From NCBI RefSeq assembly GCF_023093535.1, contig NZ_CP095757.1:1240001-1304000 (forward strand): DNA of 64,000 nucleotides, given 5' to 3'. A program made the position numbers and the translations under genes. The stretch is from Halovivax limisalsi. GTDB taxonomy: Archaea > Halobacteriota > Halobacteria > Halobacteriales > Natrialbaceae. Shown here one piece after another: positions 17,672-27,207 of the stretch. Below the pieces are notes generated by a model that was given only the letters and a program-made list of their open reading frames with translations, did no database searches and was not told the origin of the DNA. Positions within the stretch are counted from its first letter, which is position 1; every line of letters begins with the position of its first letter.

Positions 17672-19558
17672 ATGAGCCAACAGCTCCACCACACCACCGA
17701 CCGTCCGGACCTCGCCGGCACCCTGGTCTGTCCCGACTGCTCGACGCGGCTCGGGCCGGGCGACCTGCGGTGTCGAGACTGCGAGACCGGCACCCTCGAG
17801 CACGACGGCGTCGTCTCCTTCCGACCGGACGCCGACGATCCACCCCGGTGGCTCGGCGAGCGCGACGTCGAGGCGTTCGCGCGGTCGGTCGCGGACGGGT
17901 CGGTTCGACGAGCGGCCCGCGAGGTCGACGCGGACGACGAGCGTCGGGCGGCGTTTCTCGCCGACGTCTTCGACGTGCGCCGCGAACTGTGGCAGCCCCT
18001 CGTCGCCGAGCACGTCGGCGGCCGGTGCCTCGATCTGCACGCGGGCTTCGGCCGCCGATCGATGGTGCTGGCCGACCGGGCCGAGTCGGTGTACGCGGTC
18101 GATCCCTCGCTGGCGAACCTGCGGGTCGCCGCCGCGCGGGACGATTTCGACGGCGCGGACCGCGTCCTCCCGGTGCACACGACCGTCGACCGACTGCCCT
18201 TCCGGACGGGATCGTTCGACACGATCGTCGCCGACCTCTCCGGCGGCGCGGACGTCCGTTCGACGCTCGACCGACTGACGGAGTACCTCGCCGCGGACGG
18301 CTCGTTGCTCGTCGTCGCCGACGGGTGGACGCGTACCGCCGGCCTCACCGACCTGCTCGGCCTCGAGGGCGACCGATCGGCTGCCGGCGGCGACCTGCGG
18401 CCCGGAACCGCCGGCGGCTACCGATCGCTGCTGCGGTCGCTGGGCTTCGACGACGTGACCGCCTACGCGCTGGTACCGAGCGTCTCCCGTCCGCTGTACG
18501 CGTTCGACGTCACGTGTCGGGACGCGATCCCCGCCATCTTCGAGTCGTACGCTCGTGACGCCGGCGTCGCCGGTCGGTGCGTCGAGACCGCGATGGGCCT
18601 CCTCTCGCGGACCGGCCTCCTGAAGCGATGTTATCCGTCCTACCTCCTCGCGTGCTCGAACGAGCCGAAACCGCCGGCGTACGCGTTCTCGAACCCGCTC
18701 GTCGTCGCGGGGCGGACGCGCTCGGTGGTCCTCGACTTCGGGTCCGACGGCGTCGACGAGATCTACAAGATACCCAACAGCGCCGACCACGCGCCGTTCA
18801 CGGAGCGTGAACACCGCATCACGTCGACGTTGCGCGCGACGCCGGCGCCGATCGCCGCGTCGATCCCGGCCGGGACGACCCTCGACACCGCGTTCGGGTC
18901 CGCGAGGCGGGTCGATCCGGTCGCCGGACGGCCGCTCGAGTCGGCTGTCGACCGGAACGCGGACTCGTTCGAGCGCGTGCTCCGGATCGGCCTCGAGTGG
19001 CTGGCCGACTTCCACCGGTCGACCGCCGGCGATCCGATCCGCCGATCGCCGGCGGCCGTCCGGGAGGACCTGCGCCTGGAGCCGGCGGACGTCGAACCGC
19101 CGGCGATCGACGAGACACTCGAGACGCGCCTGACGCCCGTCCACGGCGATTTCATGGCCGGGAACATCTACTACGAGGACGGCGCGGTTACCTCCGTCAT
19201 CGACTGGGAGTACGGCGCCCGGGCCGCGTCGCCGGTCGTCGACGCCGGCTACCTGCTCTTGAACACGGCCGCCTGGATCGAGCGCGATTTCGAGGAGCGC
19301 GTCCGGACGATCCTGTGCGGGGACAACGAGTACGCCCGGCGCGCACGCGACCTCGTTCGAACGTACTGCGACGCGGTCGGCTTGCCGTCCCGGACCTTCG
19401 AGGTCTACCTGCCGACGGCGTACTTACACCAGCTCGCGATCGATTACGAGCACGAGTCGGTCAGCGCGGTCACCACCCGCTCCGAGGAGCAGGTGCGCCG
19501 CGTGCGGATCCTCTTCGACGCGATGGACGAACTGACGATCGCCGGCGGTCGTCGGTGA
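17672..19558 (+). CDS. fusion: zinc ribbon, SAM methyltransferase and APH-type phosphotransferase
   Basis: From the ATG at 17672 this gives 628 residues. Cys20, 23, 34 and 37 (CPDC and CRDC) form a zinc ribbon. Residues about 115-230 are a class I methyltransferase (CLDLHAGFGRRSMVLADRA as motif I, YAVDPS after it, FDTIVADLSGG as motif IV). The C-terminal half is an aminoglycoside/choline-kinase-like fold with the Brenner motif VHGDFMAGNIYYEDG (His about 491) and the metal-binding VIDWEYG. A methyltransferase plus small-molecule kinase in one chain, inside a polysaccharide locus, suggests modification of a surface sugar or lipid head group. The substrate is unknown. Confidence 0.75.
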   Translation: MSQQLHHTTDRPDLAGTLVCPDCSTRLGPGDLRCRDCETGTLEHDGVVSFRPDADDPPRWLGERDVEAFARSVADGSVRRAAREVDADDERRAAFLADVFDVRRELWQPLVAEHVGGRCLDLHAGFGRRSMVLADRAESVYAVDPSLANLRVAAARDDFDGADRVLPVHTTVDRLPFRTGSFDTIVADLSGGADVRSTLDRLTEYLAADGSLLVVADGWTRTAGLTDLLGLEGDRSAAGGDLRPGTAGGYRSLLRSLGFDDVTAYALVPSVSRPLYAFDVTCRDAIPAIFESYARDAGVAGRCVETAMGLLSRTGLLKRCYPSYLLACSNEPKPPAYAFSNPLVVAGRTRSVVLDFGSDGVDEIYKIPNSADHAPFTEREHRITSTLRATPAPIAASIPAGTTLDTAFGSARRVDPVAGRPLESAVDRNADSFERVLRIGLEWLADFHRSTAGDPIRRSPAAVREDLRLEPADVEPPAIDETLETRLTPVHGDFMAGNIYYEDGAVTSVIDWEYGARAASPVVDAGYLLLNTAAWIERDFEERVRTILCGDNEYARRARDLVRTYCDAVGLPSRTFEVYLPTAYLHQLAIDYEHESVSAVTTRSEEQVRRVRILFDAMDELTIAGGRR

Positions 19559-20102
19559 CGTTCGCCGGCGGGCGCCGTCGAAGCCGCGAGCCCCGCTGGC
19601 GGGGAAGACGGCGTCAGTGCGCCGGCGTCTGCCACCACACGGCATCAGTACGGTCACGATACCATCGCCGTCGGGCGAGATCGGTCCGCCACGGAGTTCC
19701 GTTCAGGACCGCCGGCTGCCGCGAGTTCCTCGGTACGCGCGGGCTACGACGCGTCGGATGCGAGCGGAACGTGACGCGGTTGTTCCCCCGGCTACCGACG
19801 GTTCGACGGTGTCCGATCGCTCCCGGTACGGAGACCGCGGCGGGCCGGCCACAGCGTTCCGCCGCCGTTCACTGCCTCCCTAACAAAGCGATCGGCGACT
19901 CCTCTCTCCGACAGTAGATGATTCGTCGCCACCACTGTCCCCGAAGCGGCCAGCACCGACGGCGCGATCCCGGTCAACCGAGCCGTGGCGGCCCGTCGCC
20001 ATCGGCCACGCTCCCCAGTGACGGCCCGAACGATGGTCGTCTCGGAACGATGGTTCCGGCGGACGGTCGCAATACGACGGCCTCCACACCAACACCCCAC
20101 GA
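19559..20102. other. intergenic, no gene seen
   Basis: About 540 nt between the fusion gene and the flippase. Open frames are Arg/Pro/Ser-rich and do not look coded. No RNA gene or repeat is recognised. Confidence 0.35.
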
Positions 20103-21575
20103 ATGACGGCTCTCTCGGCCGACGTCCTTCGGGGCATCACGGTGTCGTTCGTCTCCCGAGTCGTACACATCACGACGAACGGACTGCTCGTCGTCCTGCT
20201 GGCCGGTACCCTCCTCGCTCCCGACGAGTACGGCCGCCTGTTTCTGGTCGTCTCGATCGTCGGCATCGCCCGGCTCTTCGCCGACCTGGGCATCGCCCGC
20301 TCGGCGGCCCGGTACGTCTCCGAGTACAAGGAGACGGACGCCTCGCAGGTGCCCCACATCGTCGCCTCGTCGCTGCGCTACCGCGTCGCCCTCGTCGCGA
20401 TCGTCTGCGCGGCGTTGCTACTGGGTCGGTCCCTCTTCGCCGACGTTCTCGACGAACCCGCGCTCGCGGGCTTGCTCGTCCTCGGCGCGGCGTTCCTCGC
20501 GTTCCAGTCGATCAAGGTCTATCACGTCACGCTGTTCCAGGGCTTTTCCCGCGTCGACTACAGCGCCGTCGTCTCGATCGTCGACAACGTCGGCCGGATC
20601 GCCCTCGTCGTCGGGTTCGTCGCGCTCGGCTGGGGCGTCGCCGGCGCGCTGCTCGGCTACGTCGTCGCGTCGGTCCTGTCGGCGGCGGTCGGCCTCGTAC
20701 TACTCTACCTTCGCTTCTATCGCGGGCACGACCGAGCCGAGCGGCCGGAAGCCGGACTGCGCCGACGAATCCTCGAGTACAGCGTGCCGCTGACGGCCTC
20801 GCGGAGCGCGAACGTCATCGACCGGCGCGTCGACATCATCCTCGTCGGGTTCTTCCTGAACCCCGCCGCCGTCGGCTTCTACACCCTCGGCAAGCAGATC
20901 TCCGAGTTCGTCGAGGCGCCGGCCGGCTCCGTCGGCTTCGCCCTCTCGCCGGTCTACGGCGAGGAGAAGGCCAACGACGCCACCGACCGCGCGGCGGGCC
21001 TGTACGAGCTGTCGGTCGAGTACGTCCTGCTCTGTTACGTCCCCGCGGTCGTCGGGCTGGCGGTCGTCGCCGAACCCGCGATCCTGCTCGTCTTCGGCGA
21101 CGCGTACGCGCCAGCGATCCCGGTGCTCCAGCTGCTCAGCCTGTTCGTCCTGTTCAAGGCGATCAACAGCGTCACGACCCAGGCGCTCGACTACCTCGGC
21201 CGGGCCCGCCAGCGCGCGGTCGTGAAGGGGATCACCTCGGCGGCTAACTTCGGGCTGAACGTCCTGCTCATCCCGACGATGGGCGTCGCCGGCGCCGCGC
21301 TCGCGACGGTCGTCACCTACGGCGCCTACTCGCTGTCCAACGTGGTCATCATGCACCGCGAACTCGCGGTCGGCTGGCGTCGCCTCTCACGGGTCGCGGC
21401 CGGCGCGAGCGCGATCTCGCTGGTGATGGGCGGCTTCGTCGTCTTCCTCTCGCCGTACATCACCGACCTCCTCACGCTCGCGGGGGTCGTCGGGGTCGGG
21501 GTGGCCGTCTGGGCGGTGCTCGCGACGGCGAGCGGCCTCCTCGACGTCGAGCGCATCGTCGACGCCGTCGCCTGA
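20103..21575 (+). CDS. Wzx-type polysaccharide flippase
   Basis: This 490-residue protein has about 14 hydrophobic helices. The polysaccharide-flippase N-terminus is SADVLRGITVSFVSRVVHI, with YGRLFLVVSIVGIARLFADLGI near residue 38 and the PAAVGFYTLGKQISEF element near 255. Members of this MOP-superfamily family move lipid-linked oligosaccharides to the outer face of the membrane for polymer or glycoprotein assembly. It is on the same strand as the DUF354 gene 200 nt downstream, and glycosyltransferase genes lie around it. Confidence 0.85.
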   Translation: MTALSADVLRGITVSFVSRVVHITTNGLLVVLLAGTLLAPDEYGRLFLVVSIVGIARLFADLGIARSAARYVSEYKETDASQVPHIVASSLRYRVALVAIVCAALLLGRSLFADVLDEPALAGLLVLGAAFLAFQSIKVYHVTLFQGFSRVDYSAVVSIVDNVGRIALVVGFVALGWGVAGALLGYVVASVLSAAVGLVLLYLRFYRGHDRAERPEAGLRRRILEYSVPLTASRSANVIDRRVDIILVGFFLNPAAVGFYTLGKQISEFVEAPAGSVGFALSPVYGEEKANDATDRAAGLYELSVEYVLLCYVPAVVGLAVVAEPAILLVFGDAYAPAIPVLQLLSLFVLFKAINSVTTQALDYLGRARQRAVVKGITSAANFGLNVLLIPTMGVAGAALATVVTYGAYSLSNVVIMHRELAVGWRRLSRVAAGASAISLVMGGFVVFLSPYITDLLTLAGVVGVGVAVWAVLATASGLLDVERIVDAVA

Positions 21576-21774
21576 CCGCGTCGCCGAGCGGTCACCGCCG
21601 CCACTCGGGTGGCGCGACCCCGTTACGCTGGCGCTTCCGGCCCGTTTCGCCGGGGAAGCCGCTCGGTACCGATTCGGTAGGCGGCCGTGACGCCGAACCG
21701 GCGCCGCCCGCGATCGCAGGGATCGTCCCTACGCTCACTGTAACAACGGCGTTCGAGCCCCTCGTCGCCATCGA

Positions 21775-22917
21775 ATGCGGTATCTGATATTCACGAACAC
21801 GCCGGCGCACGTCCACCTCTACCGGAACGCCGTGTCTCGACTCCGGGCCGCCGGACACGACGTCCTCGTTCTGGGACGCGATTACGGCTGCACGGTCGAC
21901 CTCCTCGAGTGGTACGACCTGCCCCACGAGGTGTACGGCTACTGCGACACGTCGAAGTGGTCGTTGCTCGCCAGGCTGCCAGCCCACTACGTCCGTGCCA
22001 TCCGTCGGGCCAGGCGGTTCGATCCGGATCACATCTTCGGCATGGGCGCCTACGCCGCCCACACGGGGGCGCTCCTCCGGACGCCCGTGACGCTGCTCAT
22101 CGACTCCGAGGTGACCGGCCTCGATCACGCGATCTCGACGCCCTTCGCCCGCAGCGTCCTGACGCCGGATACCTTCGGGACGAAACTCTGCGACGACCAC
22201 CACGTGTTCTCCGGACTGAAGGAGTGCGCCTATCTGCATCCCGACGAATTCTCGCCGGCGAGCGACGCCCGGGCGGACGTCCGGGAGCGGCTGGACCTGG
22301 CGCCCGAGGAACCGTTCGTCATCGTCCGGCTCAACGCCTTCGGCTCCCACCACGACGTCGGCCGCGGCGGATTCACCCCCGACCGCCGCCGCGAGTTGAT
22401 CGAGCGCCTCGCCGCGCACGCCACCGTCCTCGTCTCGGACGAAGGCGGCGACATGGTCTACGAGGGGCTCCCGGCCCGGCCGTTCTCGGTCCACCCCGCG
22501 CTCCTGCACGACGCGCTCGCCGAGGCGGACCTCCTGGTCGCCGACACGCAGACGATGGTGACCGAAGCCGCCCTCATCGGGACGCCCGCCGTCCGCTCGA
22601 ACTCCTTCGTCGGCGAGGACGACATGGGTAACTTCCGCGAACTGGAGCGCCACGGACTGATATACAACGAGGCGACGGTCGACGCGGCGATCGACCGCGC
22701 CGAAACCCTCCTCGCGACGGAGGGGACCGACGCCACGTGGCGACGCCGGCGCGACGCGTTCCTCGCGGACCGGTGTGCCCTGACGGACGTCATCGTCGAC
22801 GTCGCGACCGCGCTGGGCGACGCCTCGGCCGTCGACGGCCTGCGCCCCTACGAGGCCGGCGATTCCAACGAAGTGAGCGAACCCGATCGAACCGTGGAAC
22901 TCACTCGATCGGAGTGA
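21775..22917 (+). CDS. DUF354 family GT-B-like protein
   Basis: This 380-residue protein has the DUF354 N-terminus YLIFTNTPAHVHLYRNAV. An internal HIFGMGAYAAHTGAL is near residue 85, and the C-terminal nucleotide-binding half contains LLVADTQTMVTEAALIGTPAV near 260. The fold resembles MurG and UDP-sugar 2-epimerases, and the genes usually sit in surface-polysaccharide clusters, as here. The precise activity is not established. The last 25 residues are Glu/Asp/Thr-rich and probably disordered. Confidence 0.8.
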   Translation: MRYLIFTNTPAHVHLYRNAVSRLRAAGHDVLVLGRDYGCTVDLLEWYDLPHEVYGYCDTSKWSLLARLPAHYVRAIRRARRFDPDHIFGMGAYAAHTGALLRTPVTLLIDSEVTGLDHAISTPFARSVLTPDTFGTKLCDDHHVFSGLKECAYLHPDEFSPASDARADVRERLDLAPEEPFVIVRLNAFGSHHDVGRGGFTPDRRRELIERLAAHATVLVSDEGGDMVYEGLPARPFSVHPALLHDALAEADLLVADTQTMVTEAALIGTPAVRSNSFVGEDDMGNFRELERHGLIYNEATVDAAIDRAETLLATEGTDATWRRRRDAFLADRCALTDVIVDVATALGDASAVDGLRPYEAGDSNEVSEPDRTVELTRSE

Positions 22918-23150
22918 ACGGTCGGCTCGGACGTCGCGACACCGATTCCGCTCGAACCGTGGATCTCGTTCGGACCGGCGCTCGACCGCGGACGGTGCGC
23001 GGCCGCTGGGCGAACGCGATCCTGGAGACGGTGCCGATTCGAAGCGACGGAACGCTCGCGGTCCGTCTCGATCGGTGGCGGGTTCCGTCGCCCGAGATTC
23101 GGGGCCGGGGACGGGGTCACGGCGTCCGGACGGCCCATCGGCCGCGCGGA

Positions 23151-24251
23151 TCAGTCGGTTCGGACGGGATTTCGCGCCGCCGAAACCGCCTGCGGGCTCT
23201 CGGCGGTCTGTTCGATCGCCCTGGTCTCGAGCAGGTCGCGCGGCGGCCCGACCCAGGCGTCCAGTTCCTGCGCTCGGCGGACGAGCCACCGGTAGAGCGA
23301 CCGGTAGCCGGGGAACTCGCGCTCGTTGAAGTAGCGCGGGTGCCAGAGGACGGTCATCACCGCCTCGTTTCGCGCCGCCTCGCGCAGGAGCGCCTCGCAG
23401 CGGGCTCGCGCCCCGTCGGGGTCGTCGGCCGGATCGGGCAGCGCCTGTTCCATGATCGTCAGCGGGAAGACCCGGAAGTCGTCGCCGAACGGGCGGATCG
23501 GGTGGTAGCCGTGGTGGAAGCCACAGCGGGTCCCGGAGCCGAGGCTGGCGTCGTAGCGCAGCCCGATCGCCCGGTGGTGGCGCCAGGTGTCGGGAATCGA
23601 CAGCCGGAGGTAGTGTTGCCGGCCGCCGGTGACGGTCGGCGCGCCTGTCGGTCCCTTCGGCGTCTCCGTCGACTCCGCCTCCGTCTCCGGCGTCCCGACC
23701 CTCGCCAGCACGGTTCGGAGCGCGTCGACCTCCTCGCGGAGGCGCTCGCGATCGTCGGGCGAGTGGAAGGAGCCGTGGAGGCCGACCTCCCAGCCGCCCG
23801 CGGCGAGGCGCTCGACGACGTCGCTGATCGGCGGGCTCGTCGGGTCGTACCGGCCGACGTGCTGGACCCAGCTGGTCGGCCAGAGCCAGTCGCGCACCGG
23901 CCGCTCGGCCAGCAGGTGCTGCTCGTTGAGGAAGTAGAAGGCCGACCGAACCCCCAGCTCGTCCTCGAGTTCGGCGATCTCCTCGAACTGCCAGTAGGGG
24001 TTCTCCCCGGAGACGGCCGTTCGGAGGTGGTACGTCGAGCGTTCGGTCAGCCCGTAGTACAGCGACCGAATCCCCTTGTACGGCCGGTCGACGTCGTGGG
24101 TGAGACAGAGGGCGAACGAGGCGTTCTCCGGCACCGCCGACCGATCCCGGCGGGCCTCGGGCGGGAGAGACAGGTCGAGGGTGACGGCATCGCCCGGCTC
24201 ACCGCCGGTCTGACTCGGAAGTCCGTCCACGGCTCGTTCGCGGTCACTCAT
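23151..24251 (-). CDS. polysaccharide deacetylase family protein
   Basis: This 366-residue protein has the NodB-like start FALCLTHDVDRPYKG (the Asp of HDVD as metal ligand) near residue 48, and a later GWEVGLHGSFHS that provides His ligands. A final VMTVLWHPRYFNE lies near residue 315. These are motifs of family 4 carbohydrate esterases, which remove N- or O-acetyl groups from glycans. A Thr/Pro/Gly insertion lies near residues 205-225. The start overlaps the end of wecB by 8 nt, so it is third in the GT2-wecB-deacetylase operon. Confidence 0.8.
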   Translation of the reverse strand: MSDRERAVDGLPSQTGGEPGDAVTLDLSLPPEARRDRSAVPENASFALCLTHDVDRPYKGIRSLYYGLTERSTYHLRTAVSGENPYWQFEEIAELEDELGVRSAFYFLNEQHLLAERPVRDWLWPTSWVQHVGRYDPTSPPISDVVERLAAGGWEVGLHGSFHSPDDRERLREEVDALRTVLARVGTPETEAESTETPKGPTGAPTVTGGRQHYLRLSIPDTWRHHRAIGLRYDASLGSGTRCGFHHGYHPIRPFGDDFRVFPLTIMEQALPDPADDPDGARARCEALLREAARNEAVMTVLWHPRYFNEREFPGYRSLYRWLVRRAQELDAWVGPPRDLLETRAIEQTAESPQAVSAARNPVRTD

Positions 24252-25515
24252 CCGTCGGTCCCAGCCGCCGCTCGAGGTCGTCCGCGATGCGTTCGGCGGC
24301 CACGCCGTCGCCGTAGAGGGCGGGCTTCTCGGGCGGCGTCGACGCGGCGTCGACCGCGGTCGCGATCGCGGCCGCGTCCGCGCCGACGAGTTCGTTCCAG
24401 CCCGCCTCGACGGTCTCGTCCCACTCGGTCGTCTCGCGGAGGGTCACGCAGGGCGTATCGAGGTAGAACGCCTCCTTCTGGACGCCGCCCGAGTCGGTCG
24501 CGACGCAGTCGGCCCGCTCCAGCAGCCAGAGGAACGTCCGGTAGCCGACCGGGTCGACCAGCTCGAGGGCGTCCGCCGCGCGTTCGAACGCTCCGTCGCG
24601 TTCGAGGGCCTCCACCGTTCGCGGGTGCGCGGGCAGGACGACCGGTCGGTCCACGGCCGCGAGCCCGTCGACGATCGATTCCAGACGGTCCGGATCGTCG
24701 GTGTTGGCCGCGCGGTGGACGGTCGCGAGGACGAACGAATCGGGTAACTCGCGCGGATCGATCGGGCCCGACGGTCCGGCGAGCTCGTCGGCGGGGTCGA
24801 TCAGTCCCGACGACAGGCGGTCGTGGACGGCAAGGAGCGTGTCGTACATGACGTCGCCTGGCGCGGCGACGGTCTCGGTGATGCCCTCGCGTTCGAGCGT
24901 CGCGACGGCCGCCTCGCTCGGGGCGTAGAGGACGTCCGAGAGGTGGTCCGTCGCGACGCGGTTGATCTCCTCGGGCATCGACCGGTCGCCGGACCGCAGG
25001 CCCGCCTCGACGTGGACCAGCGTCGGCGGCCGCTTCGACGCCGCGATCGCGGCCGCCAGCGTCGAGTTCGTATCGCCGTAGACGAGGACGGCGTCGGGCT
25101 CGACGTCGTCGATCACCCGCTCGACCTCGACAGCGACGTCGGCGGTCTGGGTCGCGTGCGTCCCCGACCCGACGCCGAGGTCGTGGTCGGGGTCCGCCAG
25201 GCCGAGCTCGTCGAAGAAGATCGCCGACAGTTCCTCGTCGTAGTGCTGGCCGGTGTGGACCACCGTTTCCCTGAACCGCCCCGCGAACGCCCGGGAGACG
25301 GCGGCCGCCTTGACGAACTGCGGTCGCGCCCCGACCACGGTGAGCACGTGCGGCCGCTCGTCCGCGCTCGCCGGCCGCTCGGTCCTCGTCGCTCCCTCGC
25401 CACCCATCGAGCGATCTGCCCTCGTCGCTCCCTCGCCGTTCATCGATCGATCGCTTGACGGCGCTTCCTGGCCGTCCGCCGTCGAGGACTCCTCGTCGCC
25501 GCTCGATCGGCTCAC
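24244..25515 (-). CDS. wecB: non-hydrolysing UDP-N-acetylglucosamine 2-epimerase
   Basis: The enzyme interconverts UDP-GlcNAc and UDP-ManNAc. Conserved motifs are TVVGARPQFVKAAAV at the N-terminus, VVHTGQHYDEELS, VYGDTNSTLAAA, HVEAGLRSGDRSMPEEINR and VATDSGGVQKEAFYLDTPCV, covering the donor-binding and catalytic acidic/His residues. The chosen GTG at 25515 overlaps the GT2 stop (GTGA) and gives 423 residues. The family is usually 360-390, so ATG 25443 or 25407 may be the true start. The extra N-terminus is low-complexity and carries a 36-bp tandem repeat. The product probably feeds ManNAc into the surface glycan made here. Confidence 0.9.
   Translation of the reverse strand: MSRSSGDEESSTADGQEAPSSDRSMNGEGATRADRSMGGEGATRTERPASADERPHVLTVVGARPQFVKAAAVSRAFAGRFRETVVHTGQHYDEELSAIFFDELGLADPDHDLGVGSGTHATQTADVAVEVERVIDDVEPDAVLVYGDTNSTLAAAIAASKRPPTLVHVEAGLRSGDRSMPEEINRVATDHLSDVLYAPSEAAVATLEREGITETVAAPGDVMYDTLLAVHDRLSSGLIDPADELAGPSGPIDPRELPDSFVLATVHRAANTDDPDRLESIVDGLAAVDRPVVLPAHPRTVEALERDGAFERAADALELVDPVGYRTFLWLLERADCVATDSGGVQKEAFYLDTPCVTLRETTEWDETVEAGWNELVGADAAAIATAVDAASTPPEKPALYGDGVAAERIADDLERRLGPTDE
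25384..25455 (-). repeat. 36-bp tandem repeat in the wecB N-terminal extension
   Basis: CCTCGTCGCTCCCTCGCC occurs at 25384-25401 and again at 25420-25437, a period of exactly 36 bp. In frame it encodes two copies of a DRSM-x-GEGATR unit. Because the period is a multiple of three, copy number could change without breaking the frame. Confidence 0.75.
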
Positions 25516-26816
25516 GATTGCTCCCCTCCGAGCGCGCGCGGCCCGTCGGGGCCGAGCGGGTCGCTGACGAGGCGATCCCCCGCGACGAGGAGGGCGAGAC
25601 AGAGGGCGCCGATCGCGAGGAACGACGCGGCCGTCACGAGGCCGTCGATGCCCGGACCGCCGGTCGCGACTTCGACGCCGAGTCCAGCGATCCCGATGAT
25701 GCTCGCCAGCACGCCGAGGCCGATGACGGCCGCGAGCGGGTGCGGCCCGCCGAGGACGTACTGGTTCGCGTAGCGCCAGCTCGCCCGTTTCGCGAGCAGC
25801 CACGAGAGCGTCGGGACGAAGCTCGCGAGGCTGATGTGACTCTGCTCGTCGCCGTACTTGGCCGCCATCGGGACGTCTTCGATGCGGACATTGGCGACGT
25901 TCAGGTGGACCAGCACGTCGTTGCAGAAGCCGTATCCGTCGTAGAGCCGGTCGACGTCGATCGACGCGAGCGCCTCGCTCGAGATCGCCGTGTAGCCGTT
26001 CTGCGGGTCGTTCATCCCCCAGTAGCCGCTGACGCACTTCGTCAGGAGCGTCAGGACGGCGTTGCCGAACAGGCGCCAGCGCGGCATCGGCGCGCGGTGG
26101 TCGGGGTTCGAGAGGCGATCCCCCTTGGCGTAGCCCGCGCGCCCGGCGGCCACCGGTTCGACGATCCGCTCGAAGATGGCCGGGTCCATCTGTCCGTCGC
26201 CGTTCATCACCCCGACGACGTCGACGTCGTCGACCCGCGCGAGCCGATACCCGGACTTGACCGCGCCGCCGACGCCCCGATTTCGCTCGTGGCGGACCGC
26301 GACGACGCGCGGGTGAAAGGGACCGTCCGCTCGCTCGTCGTCCGGCGTTTCGTTCCGATCGCCGTCGATCGCCGCGTCCGCCCGCTGGTCGGATGACGCT
26401 CCGTCCGTTCGGCGCTGGTCGGTCCGGGACAGCGGTGACTCCGTCTGCGAACCCTGTTCGTCGTCGGCGCGGACGCGCCCGCCGTCCGTGTGGAGAGCGG
26501 GGTTCGACGAGGGTGCGACGAGCTCGGCACAGCTGATCTCCCCGTCCGAACTCCCGTCGCCGTCGGATGCTCCCCGCGTCCCGAGCGACGTCCCCCCGAC
26601 CGCGGCGGGGAACGGGCGGGGGGTTCCGCTCGCCGCCGACCGATCGTTGACCGCGGCGGCCGCGGCCTCGATCTCGGACCAGGTGTCGTCGGTCGAGCAG
26701 TCGTCGACGACGTACGCCCGATCGACGATCTCGGGCAGGGTCTCGATCACCCGCCCGACGAATCCCGCTTCGTTGTACGCGGGAATCACGACGCCGACAG
26801 TCTGGCCATCGTACAT
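25512..26816 (-). CDS. GT2-family membrane glycosyltransferase with a large insertion
   Basis: This 434-residue protein begins like a dolichyl-phosphate-sugar synthase: VGVVIPAYNEAGFVGRVI, YVVDDCSTDDTW. Only after about 110 low-complexity acidic residues (about 60-170) does it resume with VVAVRHERNRGVGGAVKSGY and the metal-binding MNGDGQMDP. QNGYTAISSEAL follows. Two hydrophobic helices near residues 350-420 anchor it in the membrane. The enzyme probably transfers a sugar to dolichol phosphate. It is first in the operon with wecB (GTGA overlap). The insertion separates two strands of the nucleotide-binding fold, which is unusual. Confidence 0.85.
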   Translation of the reverse strand: MYDGQTVGVVIPAYNEAGFVGRVIETLPEIVDRAYVVDDCSTDDTWSEIEAAAAAVNDRSAASGTPRPFPAAVGGTSLGTRGASDGDGSSDGEISCAELVAPSSNPALHTDGGRVRADDEQGSQTESPLSRTDQRRTDGASSDQRADAAIDGDRNETPDDERADGPFHPRVVAVRHERNRGVGGAVKSGYRLARVDDVDVVGVMNGDGQMDPAIFERIVEPVAAGRAGYAKGDRLSNPDHRAPMPRWRLFGNAVLTLLTKCVSGYWGMNDPQNGYTAISSEALASIDVDRLYDGYGFCNDVLVHLNVANVRIEDVPMAAKYGDEQSHISLASFVPTLSWLLAKRASWRYANQYVLGGPHPLAAVIGLGVLASIIGIAGLGVEVATGGPGIDGLVTAASFLAIGALCLALLVAGDRLVSDPLGPDGPRALGGEQS

Positions 26817-27207
26817 GCTGTGTTACCGTTCTATTGATCCGGCAACCGGGCCGATAGTAACGGACGTCTTTCTCCGCGGGCCGGTCGGCCCACCGCGAGG
26901 CCGGACGGGAGTATGCGATCGGTACGGAATCGAGCCGCCTGCGCGGTCGGCGTCGCGGGACCGATTCGCGCACGGCGCCGGCGCGTTCGCTCGGCCTGAC
27001 CGCCGTGAGGGGCCGCCTACTCCCGAATCGAATCGATCGGGCGGGCTCGCCGCCGAACACCAGCGCAGACGGGGTTCGGCCGACGATACGCGGCCCGCGA
27101 TGCGTCGAGCGTCGGGGGTAGGCATCCCGTTCTGCGAGCGGGCAGGCGCCGCCCGACGCCGAGTCGAATCGGCCAGCGTTATCCCGACCGAGGCCGTAGC
27201 GCCCGCC
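26817..27207. other. divergent intergenic region
   Basis: This 390-nt stretch separates the GT2 operon and the P-type ATPase gene. The ATPase frame is open through all of it, but the residues are Arg/Pro-rich without family similarity. Promoters for both genes must lie here; none stands out. Confidence 0.35.
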
